The position numbers and the translations under genes are program-made. Of a stretch of DNA of 64,000 nt, positions 10,757 to 20,047 are shown piece by piece. Position 1 is the stretch's first letter. The number at the start of each line of letters is the position of its first letter. Source of the stretch: Fredinandcohnia onubensis (GTDB taxonomy: Bacteria; Bacillota; Bacilli; Bacillales; Bacillaceae_L); assembly GCF_002734215.1 (NCBI RefSeq), contig NZ_NSEB01000006.1, positions 310,001 through 374,000 of the forward strand. Reading direction: 5' to 3'. Under the pieces are notes generated by a model. That model saw nothing but the letters and a program-made list of their open reading frames with translations. It searched no databases and was not told the origin of the DNA.

Positions 10757-11613
10757 TTAACCGCACCCCCGTTCGTATGAATATCAACTATATTTGCTAA
10801 TGTATCTTTTAAATCCTGACGATGAATAACAGCATCCAGTTGACCATGTTTTAATAAAAACTCGGCTGTTTGGAAGTCTTCTGGGAGATCTTCGCGAATC
10901 GTTTGTTCAATGATTCTTCTACCTGCAAATCCAATTAATGCACCTGGTTCTGCGAAATTAAAATCACCTAATGATGCAAAGCTTGCAGATACTCCCCCCG
11001 TTGTTGGGTGTGTCATTATCGAAATAATGAGTCCACCTTGATCACTAAATAGCTTTAATGCAGAACTTGTTTTGGCCATTTGCATTAGGCTTAGAACACC
11101 TTCTTGCATTCTTGCTCCGCCTGAAGCTGTAAAGATAAGAAATGGGACCTTCAATTCCATTGCCTTTTCAATTGCCCTAGTAATCTTCTCACCAACAACA
11201 GAACCCATACTTCCCATGCGGAAGCTTGAATCCATAATTGCCAAAACGATGCGATTTCCTTCAATTGTTCCTTCACCGGTTACAACAGCTTCATTAATAC
11301 CTGTTTTATCTTGGTCCTTCTTTAGCTTTCCAAGATAATCAGGAAAGCCTAGTGGGTTTTCAGAGACCATTTCTTTATCAAGCTCGATAAAAGAACCTTC
11401 ATCAAGTAAGCTATCGATTCTTTCATATGCAGTCATTTGATAGTGATAATCACAGTTCATGCAAATTTTATCGTTTTTCATTAATTCTTTTGTGTACATT
11501 ATTTTTTTACAATTTGGACATTTGCTCATAATGCCCTCTGGAACATCTTGTCTAGCTTGTTCCGAAGGGATTGAAGCATATTTTTTCTTTTTTACAAAAA
11601 AGTCTTTTAGCAA
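10750..11613 (-). CDS. accD: Acetyl-CoA carboxylase carboxyltransferase subunit beta
   Basis: A 287-residue beta subunit that pairs with AccA. A zinc ribbon is formed by C32-x2-C35 and C51-x2-C54 near the N-terminus. The carboxyltransferase core shows [26 protein letters not shown] and [16 protein letters not shown]. The start is TTG at 11613 with a strong GAGGAGG upstream. It lies downstream of a FadR-type regulator gene with about 200 bp between, so it may have its own promoter. Confidence 0.97.
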   Translation of the reverse strand: MLKDFFVKKKKYASIPSEQARQDVPEGIMSKCPNCKKIMYTKELMKNDKICMNCDYHYQMTAYERIDSLLDEGSFIELDKEMVSENPLGFPDYLGKLKKDQDKTGINEAVVTGEGTIEGNRIVLAIMDSSFRMGSMGSVVGEKITRAIEKAMELKVPFLIFTASGGARMQEGVLSLMQMAKTSSALKLFSDQGGLIISIMTHPTTGGVSASFASLGDFNFAEPGALIGFAGRRIIEQTIREDLPEDFQTAEFLLKHGQLDAVIHRQDLKDTLANIVDIHTNGGAVNW

Positions 11614-11810
11614 AAAGGAACCTCCTCACACTTTCAATGGAATAGCTTTTTCGACTTAGTTTATCTGCTTGTATTAAGACAAAAAGTTGTGAAACGAAAA
11701 AAAGGAAAATCTTATATCTTCCTTCGTTGCCAAAAAAGCATGTACTTATACTTTACTGAATGTCTTCCTTATTTTTTGTAGGAATATGTCAACAAAAACA
11801 CGACAAATTC

Positions 11811-12419
11811 CTACAATGTTATTTTTTCATAGGCAGATAAAGCTCTTGCCACATCTTTTTCACGTAGTCCGGCTACTAACTCTTCAAAGCCTTCTTTGTT
11901 TATTACATGAGTCTGTTCCTCATAAATAAACTTGACATATTCATATATGACGACCCATATTCGTAGTAATAATCGATTATCCGTCGCTTCTACAATTGAT
12001 TTAAAAAGGAATTCCTCAGGGTCCGCAGTATCCCAAAGCTTTTCTTCCAACTCTGTAAGCACCTCTTCGTTCATCTTAGGACAAGCTATTTCGATACAGG
12101 ATTTTTCGAGAGTGTGTTTTGTTTCAAGGAGATCACCCTTTGTTTTATCTCCTTGAATAATGAAGGTACCTAATAAATGAATCAGTTGATGATCACCGAA
12201 ATCTTTTAAAAAAGTACCTTCCCCTCTTCTTGTCTCAATGAGGCCCAATAATTCCAATGACCTTAGTGCTTCCCGAACAGAGGAACGCCCTACATTTAGA
12301 CGCTCGGAAAGTTCCCGCTCAGACGGAATTTTATCACCAGCGGAAAGTCCATCATCTTGAATGATGGACCTAATTTGCTTCACAATTTCAATGTAAACCT
12401 TAGAGTTAGGAGATGTCAC
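11811..12419 (-). CDS. FadR/GntR family transcriptional regulator
   Basis: A GntR-type regulator of the FadR subfamily. The winged-helix domain covers roughly residues 1-70 with SERELSERLNVGRSSVREAL and the wing TRRGEGTFL; the rest is an all-helical FCD-like ligand domain that is short for the group. I choose GTG 12419 with GAAGAGG just upstream, giving 202 residues. An alternative TTG at 12446 would add nine residues and overlap the malic enzyme gene by 8 nt, but has no ribosome site. It lies between malic enzyme and accDA, so it may sense a metabolite linked to pyruvate or acyl-CoA. That role is inference. Confidence 0.82.
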   Translation of the reverse strand: MTSPNSKVYIEIVKQIRSIIQDDGLSAGDKIPSERELSERLNVGRSSVREALRSLELLGLIETRRGEGTFLKDFGDHQLIHLLGTFIIQGDKTKGDLLETKHTLEKSCIEIACPKMNEEVLTELEEKLWDTADPEEFLFKSIVEATDNRLLLRIWVVIYEYVKFIYEEQTHVINKEGFEELVAGLREKDVARALSAYEKITL

Positions 12420-12438
12420 ATTAACCTCTTCCAATCCA

Positions 12439-13668
12439 TTATTCAATGATTGCTAAACGACGTGTCTTCTCAGCAACTTCCTCTGGATTTACAGTGATTC
12501 TAGCTACACCTGTCTCCATAGCCGCCTTTGCCACACTTGCTGCAACAGCAGGAGCAACACGTGGGTCAAATGGTGCAGGGATTACATAATCTGAACGTAG
12601 TTCTTCAGTGCTTACCAATGATGCAATTGCTTCTACTGCCGCAACCTTCATTTGTTCATTTATATGAGTCGCTCTAGCATCTAAAGCTCCTCTAAAAATT
12701 CCTGGAAATGCCAGAACATTGTTTACTTGGTTTGGAAAATCTGATCTTCCAGTACCAACAACCATAGCACCCGCTTCTAATGCTTCATCAGGCATAATTT
12801 CAGGATTAGGATTTGCCATAGCAAATATAATTGGGTCCTGATTCATCGTTTTTACCATGTCAGCTGTTAGAGCTCCTGCAACAGACACTCCAATAAAGAC
12901 ATCAGCATCCTGAAGGACATCTGCAAGAGATCCTTCTAGACGGTTACGATTTGTATACTTTGCAACCTCTGCTTTTACATCATTCATTCCAAAGGTGCGC
13001 CCTTCATAAATAGCACCTCTAGAGTCACACATGATGATATCGCGGACTCCATAGCGGTATAAAAGCTTAATGATTGCAATACCTGCAGCACCTGCTCCAT
13101 TTGCAACAACTTTTATTTCTGACATTTTCTTGCCTACTAGCTTTAATGCATTCACTAATCCTGCTACTGTCACAATTGCGGTACCATGTTGATCATCATG
13201 AAAAACTGGAATATTGGCTTCTTTCTTAAGACGCTCTTCTATCACAAAGCAATTTGGAGCTGCAATATCCTCTAGGTTGACTCCACCAAAAGTAGGCTCT
13301 AAAAGTTTGACTGTTTCCACAATCTTGTCAACATCTGTTGTGTTTAAGCAAATTGGAAATGCATCTACTCCTGCAAAGCTCTTAAATAGCACAGCCTTTC
13401 CTTCCATGACAGGAAGAGACGCTTCTGGACCTATGTTTCCTAATCCAAGTACGGCAGTCCCATCAGATACAACTGCTACCATATTCCCCTTCATTGTGTA
13501 TTCATACACTTTAGACTTATCGTCGTAAATAGCTTTACACGGTTCAGCTACTCCCGGTGAGTATGCTAAACTTAAATCCTTTGCATTTCTAACTGGAACT
13601 TTTGACTTTGATTCAAGCTTACCCTTATGAATTTGATGAATATGTAGAGCTTCTTCTCTTAGAGTCAT
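12439..13668 (-). CDS. ytsJ: NAD(P)-dependent malic enzyme
   Basis: A 409-residue malic enzyme that oxidatively decarboxylates malate to pyruvate. Features are the N-terminal malic domain with SLAYSPGVAEPCK, the conserved Lys in MEGKAVLFKSFAGVDA, the metal-binding region EDIAAPNCF and FHDDQHGTAIVT, and a Rossmann domain starting at VVANGAGAAGIAIIK (about residue 188). This short bacterial form corresponds to B. subtilis YtsJ (MaeB-like), which prefers NADP. ATG 13668 is used. The FadR-type gene follows directly, so the two are likely one transcript. Confidence 0.93.
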   Translation of the reverse strand: MTLREEALHIHQIHKGKLESKSKVPVRNAKDLSLAYSPGVAEPCKAIYDDKSKVYEYTMKGNMVAVVSDGTAVLGLGNIGPEASLPVMEGKAVLFKSFAGVDAFPICLNTTDVDKIVETVKLLEPTFGGVNLEDIAAPNCFVIEERLKKEANIPVFHDDQHGTAIVTVAGLVNALKLVGKKMSEIKVVANGAGAAGIAIIKLLYRYGVRDIIMCDSRGAIYEGRTFGMNDVKAEVAKYTNRNRLEGSLADVLQDADVFIGVSVAGALTADMVKTMNQDPIIFAMANPNPEIMPDEALEAGAMVVGTGRSDFPNQVNNVLAFPGIFRGALDARATHINEQMKVAAVEAIASLVSTEELRSDYVIPAPFDPRVAPAVAASVAKAAMETGVARITVNPEEVAEKTRRLAIIE

Positions 13669-13882
13669 TTCCCTATTTCACTCCTTGTTATAAAGACAAC
13701 TTGGTGGCAGCAATTTTTCCACCAATTGTTTGTCATACTATTTAAGTAGTTAAAAACTTGTCCAACATATTATGAATAAAGCTAGTAAAATAGAATTTTC
13801 TAATTAATCAAAAATAAGTGGTATGGCCACTTCGCTTTTCTATTACAATATAACATAATTGCTGTTCATGTAAAGTGGTTTA

Positions 13883-16800
13883 TTAGTGAATCACCACATT
13901 TTGAGGTCCCATCAATTCTCTTATTTCGGATAAAAATTCTTGATTAGGACTAACCCACAGTTCTTGTTGGAGCTGCATTGTTTTTTGTGTTTCTTCATAA
14001 TACAGGACCACCGGGGTATCCCCAGGATATTGCTTTAATAATTCTTTTAAGTTTACAAGCACTTGAGCTGCTTGATCCTTTCTTTCCATTCTAACAAAAA
14101 GTTTCTTCTCATCTTCCGGCATCTCCACTTTATCGGGTAAGGCCTCAGCTTGGTTAATGATCAGCTGTAGTTGATTATTTCGACTCTCAAGCTTACCCTT
14201 CAGTAAAACTAAAGCATCATTTTTTAAAAGCTTTGCTGACTGTGTATAGGTTCTTGGAAATGCAACGCCTTCTAATTCCCCGCTTTCATCACTAATTGTC
14301 AAAAAGGCCATTACCTCACCTTTTTTTGTACGAATCGTTCTTTCTTTTGTGATGAATCCACCTATAACAACATTTTGATGTAGATAATGTGAAGCCTCCG
14401 AAATCGAGATTGCTCCGTGCTTCTTTAGATAAGCCGAATAACTAGTAATTGGATGACTTGATAAGTAAAAGCCTAGTGCATCCTTTTCAAAGCGAAGTTT
14501 TTCCATTTCCTTAAATGGTTCAACCTCAACATATTTTGGTTTAAGTCCAAAATCATCCTCAAAAAACATCTCGACTTGATTTTCATCATTTTTTGGTCGG
14601 ACGAGTTCGGCATGTTCAATCGCAACATCTAAAGTTGCTAATAGAGTCGCTCGGTGTTCCCCAAATTCATCAAAGGCTCCTGAACAAATTAAGGCCTCTA
14701 TTGTACGACGATTAATACTCCTCATCGATGTTCTAACACAAAAATCAAAGAGGTCTGAATAAGGCTTAACTTTTCTCGTCTCAATAATTTCTTTTAAGGC
14801 TGCAACCCCTACACTCTTAATTCCCGCCAAACTAAAACGGATTGCTTTTTTCTCTACAATAAAAGGATAGTAGCTTTTATTAATAGATGGGGGCAAAATG
14901 GAAATCCCCATTTGTTTGGATTCGCGTATATATTGCCCAAGCTTATCATCATTGCCAACTACACTTGTCAGTAATGAAGCCATAAAATAAAGTGGATAGT
15001 TAGCTTTTAAATAGGCAAGCTGATACGCAATCATACTGTAAGCAACAGCATGGCTTCGGTTAAACCCATAATTGGCAAACCGGACGATTAAGTCATAAAT
15101 TTCATTTGCTGTTTGTTCAGTGTAGCCTTTTTTTAAGCTACCTTGCACAAAATGTTGTCTTTCTTTATCTAGTACCTCTTTTTTCTTTTTACTTACGGCT
15201 CTTCTTAATAAATCAGCCTCTCCAAGGCTAAAACCAGCCATTTTAGAAGCAATCTGCATAATTTGCTCTTGATACACAATCACACCATATGTCTTCTCAA
15301 GTATAGGTTCAAGGTCTGGATGCGGATATTGAACCGGTTCTTTTTTATGTTTCCTAGCAATATAGAGTGGAATATTTTCCATTGGGCCTGGCCTATATAG
15401 CGCGTTTACAGCAACAATATCCTCTAAATCACTTGGCTGTAGCCTTACGAGAACACTTCGCATTCCACTTGACTCCAGTTGGAATACCCCCGTTGTATCT
15501 CCTTTACCTAGCAATGCAAATGTTTTTTGATCATTCATTGATATTCTAGAAAGATCCAATTTCTTTCCAGTTCCCCGTTGGATCAAGGAGTGGATATTAT
15601 CAATCAGCGTCAAATTTCGTAGTCCAAGGAAGTCCATTTTTAAGAGACCAATTTCTTCGAGCACTTCCATCGGAAATTGTGTTAGATAGATTTCATTATG
15701 TCCTTCCTGAATGGCAATTAAATCGGTTAGTGGCTGTTCACTTATCACAACACCAGCCGCATGTGTAGAAGTATGTCTAGGAAGACCTTCAATTTTTTTG
15801 GCTGTTTCAAAGATTTTCCGTCCAATTTCGATATTTTGAATATAGTCCCTTAACCCTTGCGATTCCTCATATGCTTGCTGAAGTGTAATTCCGAGTTTGC
15901 TAGGAACCTGTTTGGCAAGAAAATCGGCCTCCTTGGGAGAGATACCCATTACTCTGCCAACATCACGTAATGCAGCTCTTGCAGCTAGTGTTCCAAACGT
16001 AATAATTTGAGCAACGTGGAGTCTGCCGTATTTTTCTGAAACATATTCAATCATTTCATCACGTCGATTATCAGGGAAATCAATATCAATATCAGGCATA
16101 GAAATTCGTTCTGGGTTTAAAAATCGTTCAAATAATAATTGATGTTCGAGTGGGTCAACATCTGTGATATGTAAAACATAGGCCACCAAAGAACCGGCAG
16201 CAGAACCCCTTCCTGGACCAGTCACTATTCCATTCTCATGAGCATACTTCATAAAATCCCAAACAATTAAGAAGTAATCACTAAAATTCATTTTTTTGAT
16301 TACTTGAAGCTCATATTGAAGTCGTTCAAACTGTTCATCGGTAGGATTTTGATACCTTTCATGCAATCCTTTTAAACATATTCGTGATAAATAATCCTCT
16401 GCAGATTCTTCATTTGGAACTGGATATTTAGGTAATGCAAATTTCCCTAATTCAATTTCCACATTACATTGCTTAGCAATGCGTAATGTATTTTCAAGAA
16501 CCTCTGGTGTATCTGAAAAAAGTTCACTCATCTGTGATGGACTCTTTAAATAATATTCCTTGCTTGGAAAAACAACTCGATTTTCATCTGATAGTTTTGT
16601 ATTGTTTTTAATTGACAGTAAGCATTCATGAGCAAATGAATCACCTTGCTCGATGTATTGAACTTGGTTTGTAGCAACCAATGGGACGTTTAACTCTGCT
16701 CCAATTTGGAATAGTTTATGATTGACGTCTACATTCTCTCGCAAGTTATGATTTTGAACCGCTAAGTAAAAACTATCCTGTTCAAAGATTTGTTTATAAG

Positions 16801-17254
16801 AATTTGCTCGTCGAATGGCTTCCTCATATTGTCCATCTTTAATACTTCGTTCAATATCTCCTTCACGACCAGGAGAAATCCCAATTATTCCCTCGCGATA
16901 TTGGGATAACCATCTTCTTGGGATTCCAACCTTTGATCTTGTCTGAATCGCACTACTTATTTTTAATAGATTTTGATAGCCTTTATTATTTTTTGCAAGT
17001 AATACTACAGGATAAGCCACATCATGACCTTGTTCCTCTTCAGCTAACACCGAAGCCGTCATGCCAATAATCGGTTTAATACCATGTTTCCTGCATTGCT
17101 TATAAAAGGCTATCGCCCCATACATTATGTTTTCATCGGTTAATGCCAATGCTTTAAACCCTAAACTGCTCGCTTTTTCAACCAAAGCTTCAACTTTTGC
17201 AGCACTTGATAAGAGGCTATAAGCACTTTGAACCTGAAGATGAACAAAAGGCAA
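13883..17254 (-). CDS. dnaE: DNA polymerase III alpha subunit DnaE
   Basis: A 1123-residue C-family DNA polymerase of the DnaE type. The N-terminal PHP domain (about 1-200) starts VHLQVQSAYSLLSS. The palm carries GPGRGSAAGSLVAYVL and the catalytic acids in MPDIDIDFPDNRR; a helix-hairpin-helix region and an OB-fold domain (about 960-1050) follow, and the short C-terminus lacks the long tau-binding tail of E. coli DnaE. In Bacillus DnaE extends RNA primers before PolC takes over. The start is TTG at 17254 with AAAGGTGTG upstream. It probably heads the minus-strand metabolic block. Confidence 0.96.
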   Translation of the reverse strand: MPFVHLQVQSAYSLLSSAAKVEALVEKASSLGFKALALTDENIMYGAIAFYKQCRKHGIKPIIGMTASVLAEEEQGHDVAYPVVLLAKNNKGYQNLLKISSAIQTRSKVGIPRRWLSQYREGIIGISPGREGDIERSIKDGQYEEAIRRANSYKQIFEQDSFYLAVQNHNLRENVDVNHKLFQIGAELNVPLVATNQVQYIEQGDSFAHECLLSIKNNTKLSDENRVVFPSKEYYLKSPSQMSELFSDTPEVLENTLRIAKQCNVEIELGKFALPKYPVPNEESAEDYLSRICLKGLHERYQNPTDEQFERLQYELQVIKKMNFSDYFLIVWDFMKYAHENGIVTGPGRGSAAGSLVAYVLHITDVDPLEHQLLFERFLNPERISMPDIDIDFPDNRRDEMIEYVSEKYGRLHVAQIITFGTLAARAALRDVGRVMGISPKEADFLAKQVPSKLGITLQQAYEESQGLRDYIQNIEIGRKIFETAKKIEGLPRHTSTHAAGVVISEQPLTDLIAIQEGHNEIYLTQFPMEVLEEIGLLKMDFLGLRNLTLIDNIHSLIQRGTGKKLDLSRISMNDQKTFALLGKGDTTGVFQLESSGMRSVLVRLQPSDLEDIVAVNALYRPGPMENIPLYIARKHKKEPVQYPHPDLEPILEKTYGVIVYQEQIMQIASKMAGFSLGEADLLRRAVSKKKKEVLDKERQHFVQGSLKKGYTEQTANEIYDLIVRFANYGFNRSHAVAYSMIAYQLAYLKANYPLYFMASLLTSVVGNDDKLGQYIRESKQMGISILPPSINKSYYPFIVEKKAIRFSLAGIKSVGVAALKEIIETRKVKPYSDLFDFCVRTSMRSINRRTIEALICSGAFDEFGEHRATLLATLDVAIEHAELVRPKNDENQVEMFFEDDFGLKPKYVEVEPFKEMEKLRFEKDALGFYLSSHPITSYSAYLKKHGAISISEASHYLHQNVVIGGFITKERTIRTKKGEVMAFLTISDESGELEGVAFPRTYTQSAKLLKNDALVLLKGKLESRNNQLQLIINQAEALPDKVEMPEDEKKLFVRMERKDQAAQVLVNLKELLKQYPGDTPVVLYYEETQKTMQLQQELWVSPNQEFLSEIRELMGPQNVVIH

Positions 17255-17423
17255 TCAAATCACACCTTTTTCATTTAATTAATTTCGTCCTTACCTATCT
17301 GATACTTCAATTATAGACCTATTTATGAAACAAGCAAAACAAAACTCATAGAATGGATTGTTTGTCCATATACATGTAGTAAAAGCTTCCGCAACTAACA
17401 ATTATTTAAAAGAAGGTGTCCAC

Positions 17424-17762
17424 ATGGAAGTAAAAGAGGCGTTTATGCCTGCATTTATTCATAGTTTTTTTATTGCGCTTGGGGTACTTTTGGGAGGTTC
17501 CCTTATCGGAGGTCTCGGTGCCTTCATTTCGGGTCAAGCGCCTTTATCTGAAATCTATTCGGTTGCCAGCAAGTTAAAGATTTGGGCACTTGTTGCTGCA
17601 ATTGGTGGAACATTTGATGCTTTTTATAGTTTTGAAAGAGGTATATTTTTAGGTCAAACGAAAGATGTTTTTAAACAATTTCTGCTGATTGTTTCTGCAA
17701 TGGGTGGAGCACAGTTCGGATGGAGAATTATTGAATGGTTCACCCAGGAGCATATCTCATAA
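17424..17762 (+). CDS. ytrH: Sporulation membrane protein YtrH
   Basis: A 112-residue YtrH family protein with three hydrophobic stretches (about 7-40, 55-75 and 82-102) rich in Gly and Ala. ATG 17424 follows AGAAGGTGTCC; a longer frame upstream from a TTG has no ribosome site. In B. subtilis ytrH and ytrI are sigma-E genes needed for efficient sporulation. The stop codon overlaps the start of ytrI (TAATG), so the two are translationally coupled. It is divergent from dnaE. Confidence 0.88.
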   Translation: MEVKEAFMPAFIHSFFIALGVLLGGSLIGGLGAFISGQAPLSEIYSVASKLKIWALVAAIGGTFDAFYSFERGIFLGQTKDVFKQFLLIVSAMGGAQFGWRIIEWFTQEHIS

Positions 17763-18265
17763 TGAGAGTCCCCCCTTATCATGAAAAACCAGGCTGGCAA
17801 CGATTTTTCGCAGGTGTTGTTATCGGTGCCTTGATTAGTTGGTTTGTCTTTTTATTTCAGTTTGGGGTACTGCAAGATAAACAAATACAAAAAATTTCGG
17901 AACAAGAGCTTGAAATTTCCGATCTAAAAAAAAGCAAAGAAATTTTAATTGAGGATGCAAAAAAGCTAAATGAAGAAAATAAAAGCAAGCTAAAAATCCA
18001 AGATTTTGAGATCGTGTTCGCAAACAGAAAAAAAGTAGAACTCAGTTCACTGGATCTCCACCATATGAAAACCGCAGTGTTGGAGGACCTTAACTCATTA
18101 ATCGGACAGGATATTCAATCATTATCGAAAAACAAAGACCTTCTGTTTAGAACAATTGAAAATAGGCTTTACGAAATGGACGATAAAACATACAAACTCA
18201 AAATTCACACGGTTTTTGTCGATACAACACTTGAAATTTCATTAAATATAGAACTAGTCAACTAA
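17762..18265 (+). CDS. ytrI: Sporulation membrane protein YtrI
   Basis: A 167-residue protein with one N-terminal transmembrane helix (about 14-36) preceded by a basic/aromatic stretch (MRVPPYHEKPGWQRFF), a coiled-coil stretch at about 45-80 and a soluble C-terminal domain. It matches YtrI, a sigma-E controlled mother-cell protein in B. subtilis. ATG 17762 overlaps the ytrH stop codon by one base. A terminator follows. The biochemical role is not known. Confidence 0.85.
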   Translation: MRVPPYHEKPGWQRFFAGVVIGALISWFVFLFQFGVLQDKQIQKISEQELEISDLKKSKEILIEDAKKLNEENKSKLKIQDFEIVFANRKKVELSSLDLHHMKTAVLEDLNSLIGQDIQSLSKNKDLLFRTIENRLYEMDDKTYKLKIHTVFVDTTLEISLNIELVN

Positions 18266-18268
18266 CAT

Positions 18269-18297
18269 AGCTTCCTTCCGGAGGCTTTTTGTTTTTT
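18269..18297 (+). terminator. Terminator of ytrH-ytrI
   Basis: AGCTTCC pairs with GGAGGCT around a TTCC loop and is followed by TTTTGTTTTTT. Confidence 0.8.
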
Positions 18298-18413
18298 GGA
18301 AAAATGAAGATTTTGTTACGAATTTGTATTAATTTTTAGAAAATTTAAAAATAATGTAGCATTTTTAGACGAAATTGCAATAAAATAAAAGAAAACACAT
18401 AAGGAGGGAATTT

Positions 18414-18602
18414 ATGTATATTAACCGGAGAAAAGTATTAAATGAAAAAATGGCGAGAATCAAAAATGGGTACTCCGCTTATGCAGAATCCCCAGAAGTT
18501 GTAAATGCGTTAAAAAAAGAAATTCAAGCCTTAGATCTCAATGTTCTTGAAGAAGTAACCGATCTAGGTTCATGGTTTATCCCAGTTAAGGTAGATGGCT
18601 AA
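18414..18602 (+). CDS. Small conserved-looking protein, function unknown
   Basis: A 62-residue open frame with an excellent AAGGAGGGAATTT ribosome site before ATG 18414 and its own terminator after the stop, so I take it as a real gene. The protein is soluble, helical in its first 45 residues, and ends in a short hydrophobic LGSWFIPVKVDG. No domain is recognised. B. subtilis has a small gene (ytzJ) in this neighbourhood and this may be its counterpart, but I cannot confirm it. Confidence 0.7.
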   Translation: MYINRRKVLNEKMARIKNGYSAYAESPEVVNALKKEIQALDLNVLEEVTDLGSWFIPVKVDG

Positions 18603-18638
18603 TAAAGTCGCACGCAAAAGGAGCGACTTTATTTTTTT
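18602..18638. terminator. Terminator between the small gene and nrnA
   Basis: AAAGTCGC/GCGACTTT with an 11-nt loop is followed by ATTTTTTT. It could act for the small plus-strand gene and, less well, for nrnA. Confidence 0.8.
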
Positions 18639-19578
18639 AGGTTACCTGATTGCAAACCTTACGTAAATCAGAGATAACGTTTTCGACCTCTTGCCACGAG
18701 TAAATGGTGGCCCCTGATGCAAGTGGGTGCCCACCGCCGTTATATTTTTTTGCTATCCCGTTTATCACAGGTCCCTTAGAACGCAAGCGAACACGGATTT
18801 GATCTTTTTCCTCCACGAAAAACACCCATGCTTTGATATTTTCAATATTCCCTAAGTTACTTACCAATTGAGATGCTTCTGTAGGCGTTACATTGTATTC
18901 TTTCAGAATCTCATCTGAAATCACCATAGATCCTACACCATCTTCGGTAACTTTGTAATTTTGAAGGACATAACCACTAAGGCGTGCTACATTTTCCTTC
19001 GTTTTATATAAATTCTCGTAAACATCAGGAAAATGAAAACCAAATTCAATTAATTCTCCGACATATGTAAATGTCTTTGGATTTGTACTAGGAAACAAGA
19101 ATCTACCTGTGTCTCCAACAATTCCAGCAAAAAGAAGTCTCGCTGCTTCCTTTGAAAGAGTTAAACCCTGATTCTTCCCTTGGAGGTAAAGCTCGTAGAT
19201 CAATTCACTGCAAGAGCTGGCACTTGTATCGACCCATAAAAGGTCTCCATATGGATCTTCATTCGGATGATGATCAATTTTAATTAATTTTTTCCCACGA
19301 TTATAACGCACGTCTGAAATTCTCCCCTGGTTTGCAGTATCACAGACAATCACTAATGCTTCTTCATACATCTCATCCGGAATTTGGTCCATTTCCTTTA
19401 GAAAAAGTAAGGAGGGCTCATCCTCACCAACTACAAATATTTTTTTAGTAGGGTAGGATGCTTTTAGAATTTCTGCTAGACCACACTGTGAGCCATAGGC
19501 ATCAGGGTCTGGTCGTACGTGGCGATGAATGATGATCGTCTCAAAATCACTTATTTTTTTAAGAATAGATTGAATCAT
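18637..19578 (-). CDS. nrnA: Oligoribonuclease / pAp phosphatase NrnA
   Basis: A 313-residue DHH-DHHA1 family phosphoesterase. It breaks down very short RNAs (nanoRNAs) and dephosphorylates 3'-phosphoadenosine 5'-phosphate in B. subtilis (YtqI/NrnA). Metal-binding motifs are IIIHRHVRPDPDAYGSQ at about 16-32, VCDTAN near 83, and DHHPNEDPYGD near 106. The C-terminal DHHA1 domain has the GGGHPLASGA motif. ATG 19578 follows AAAAAGGAGAACTCTT. Full length for the family. Confidence 0.95.
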   Translation of the reverse strand: MIQSILKKISDFETIIIHRHVRPDPDAYGSQCGLAEILKASYPTKKIFVVGEDEPSLLFLKEMDQIPDEMYEEALVIVCDTANQGRISDVRYNRGKKLIKIDHHPNEDPYGDLLWVDTSASSCSELIYELYLQGKNQGLTLSKEAARLLFAGIVGDTGRFLFPSTNPKTFTYVGELIEFGFHFPDVYENLYKTKENVARLSGYVLQNYKVTEDGVGSMVISDEILKEYNVTPTEASQLVSNLGNIENIKAWVFFVEEKDQIRVRLRSKGPVINGIAKKYNGGGHPLASGATIYSWQEVENVISDLRKVCNQVT

Positions 19579-19695
19579 AAGAGTTCTCCTTTTTCAGTTC
19601 ATTTCGTCACCAAGTTTCCACATTCTATTCACTAGCAATTTGAATTGGTTCTGGTTACAATAGGTATAGTAATCTAGAATTGGAGGAAACTTCTC

Positions 19696-19995
19696 ATGCA
19701 AATTCTCGTTTTTCTAATCATATTTGCACTTGTATTTTATTTTTATTATAAAACAAAATACTTCCGCACAAGACGTCCAATTGAAAAACAATGGCTCTCA
19801 GCGAAATCTAGTATTGCCTTAGGACTTTTTGTTACGCTATTTGGTTTAAATACGTATTTCGTTCATCCATCTACGATTTCATATGTAATTGGGACAGTCC
19901 TAATACTAGTTGGTGGTGGAAGTATTTGGGCAGGATTCCGTGCTTATAAACATTATCTTCCATATGTACTAAAAGAAGCTGAACAACAAAGTTAA
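19696..19995 (+). CDS. ytpI: YtpI family membrane protein
   Basis: A 99-residue small membrane protein with three hydrophobic segments at about 1-15, 35-57 and 62-84 and charged ends. It resembles the Bacillus YtpI family in size, topology and location between nrnA and ytoI. ATG 19696 has TTGGAGGAAAC upstream, and a terminator follows the stop codon. Function is unknown. Confidence 0.75.
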   Translation: MQILVFLIIFALVFYFYYKTKYFRTRRPIEKQWLSAKSSIALGLFVTLFGLNTYFVHPSTISYVIGTVLILVGGGSIWAGFRAYKHYLPYVLKEAEQQS

Positions 19996-20005
19996 TTAGA
20001 CCTAG

Positions 20006-20033
20006 AAAAAGACGCGTAATAGCGTCTTTTTTT
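20006..20033. terminator. Terminator between ytpI and ytoI
   Basis: AAAAAGACGC/GCGTCTTTTT with a 6-nt loop and T runs on both strands serves the convergent ytpI and ytoI. Confidence 0.85.
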
Positions 20034-20047
20034 GTTCGTGCTTATCC

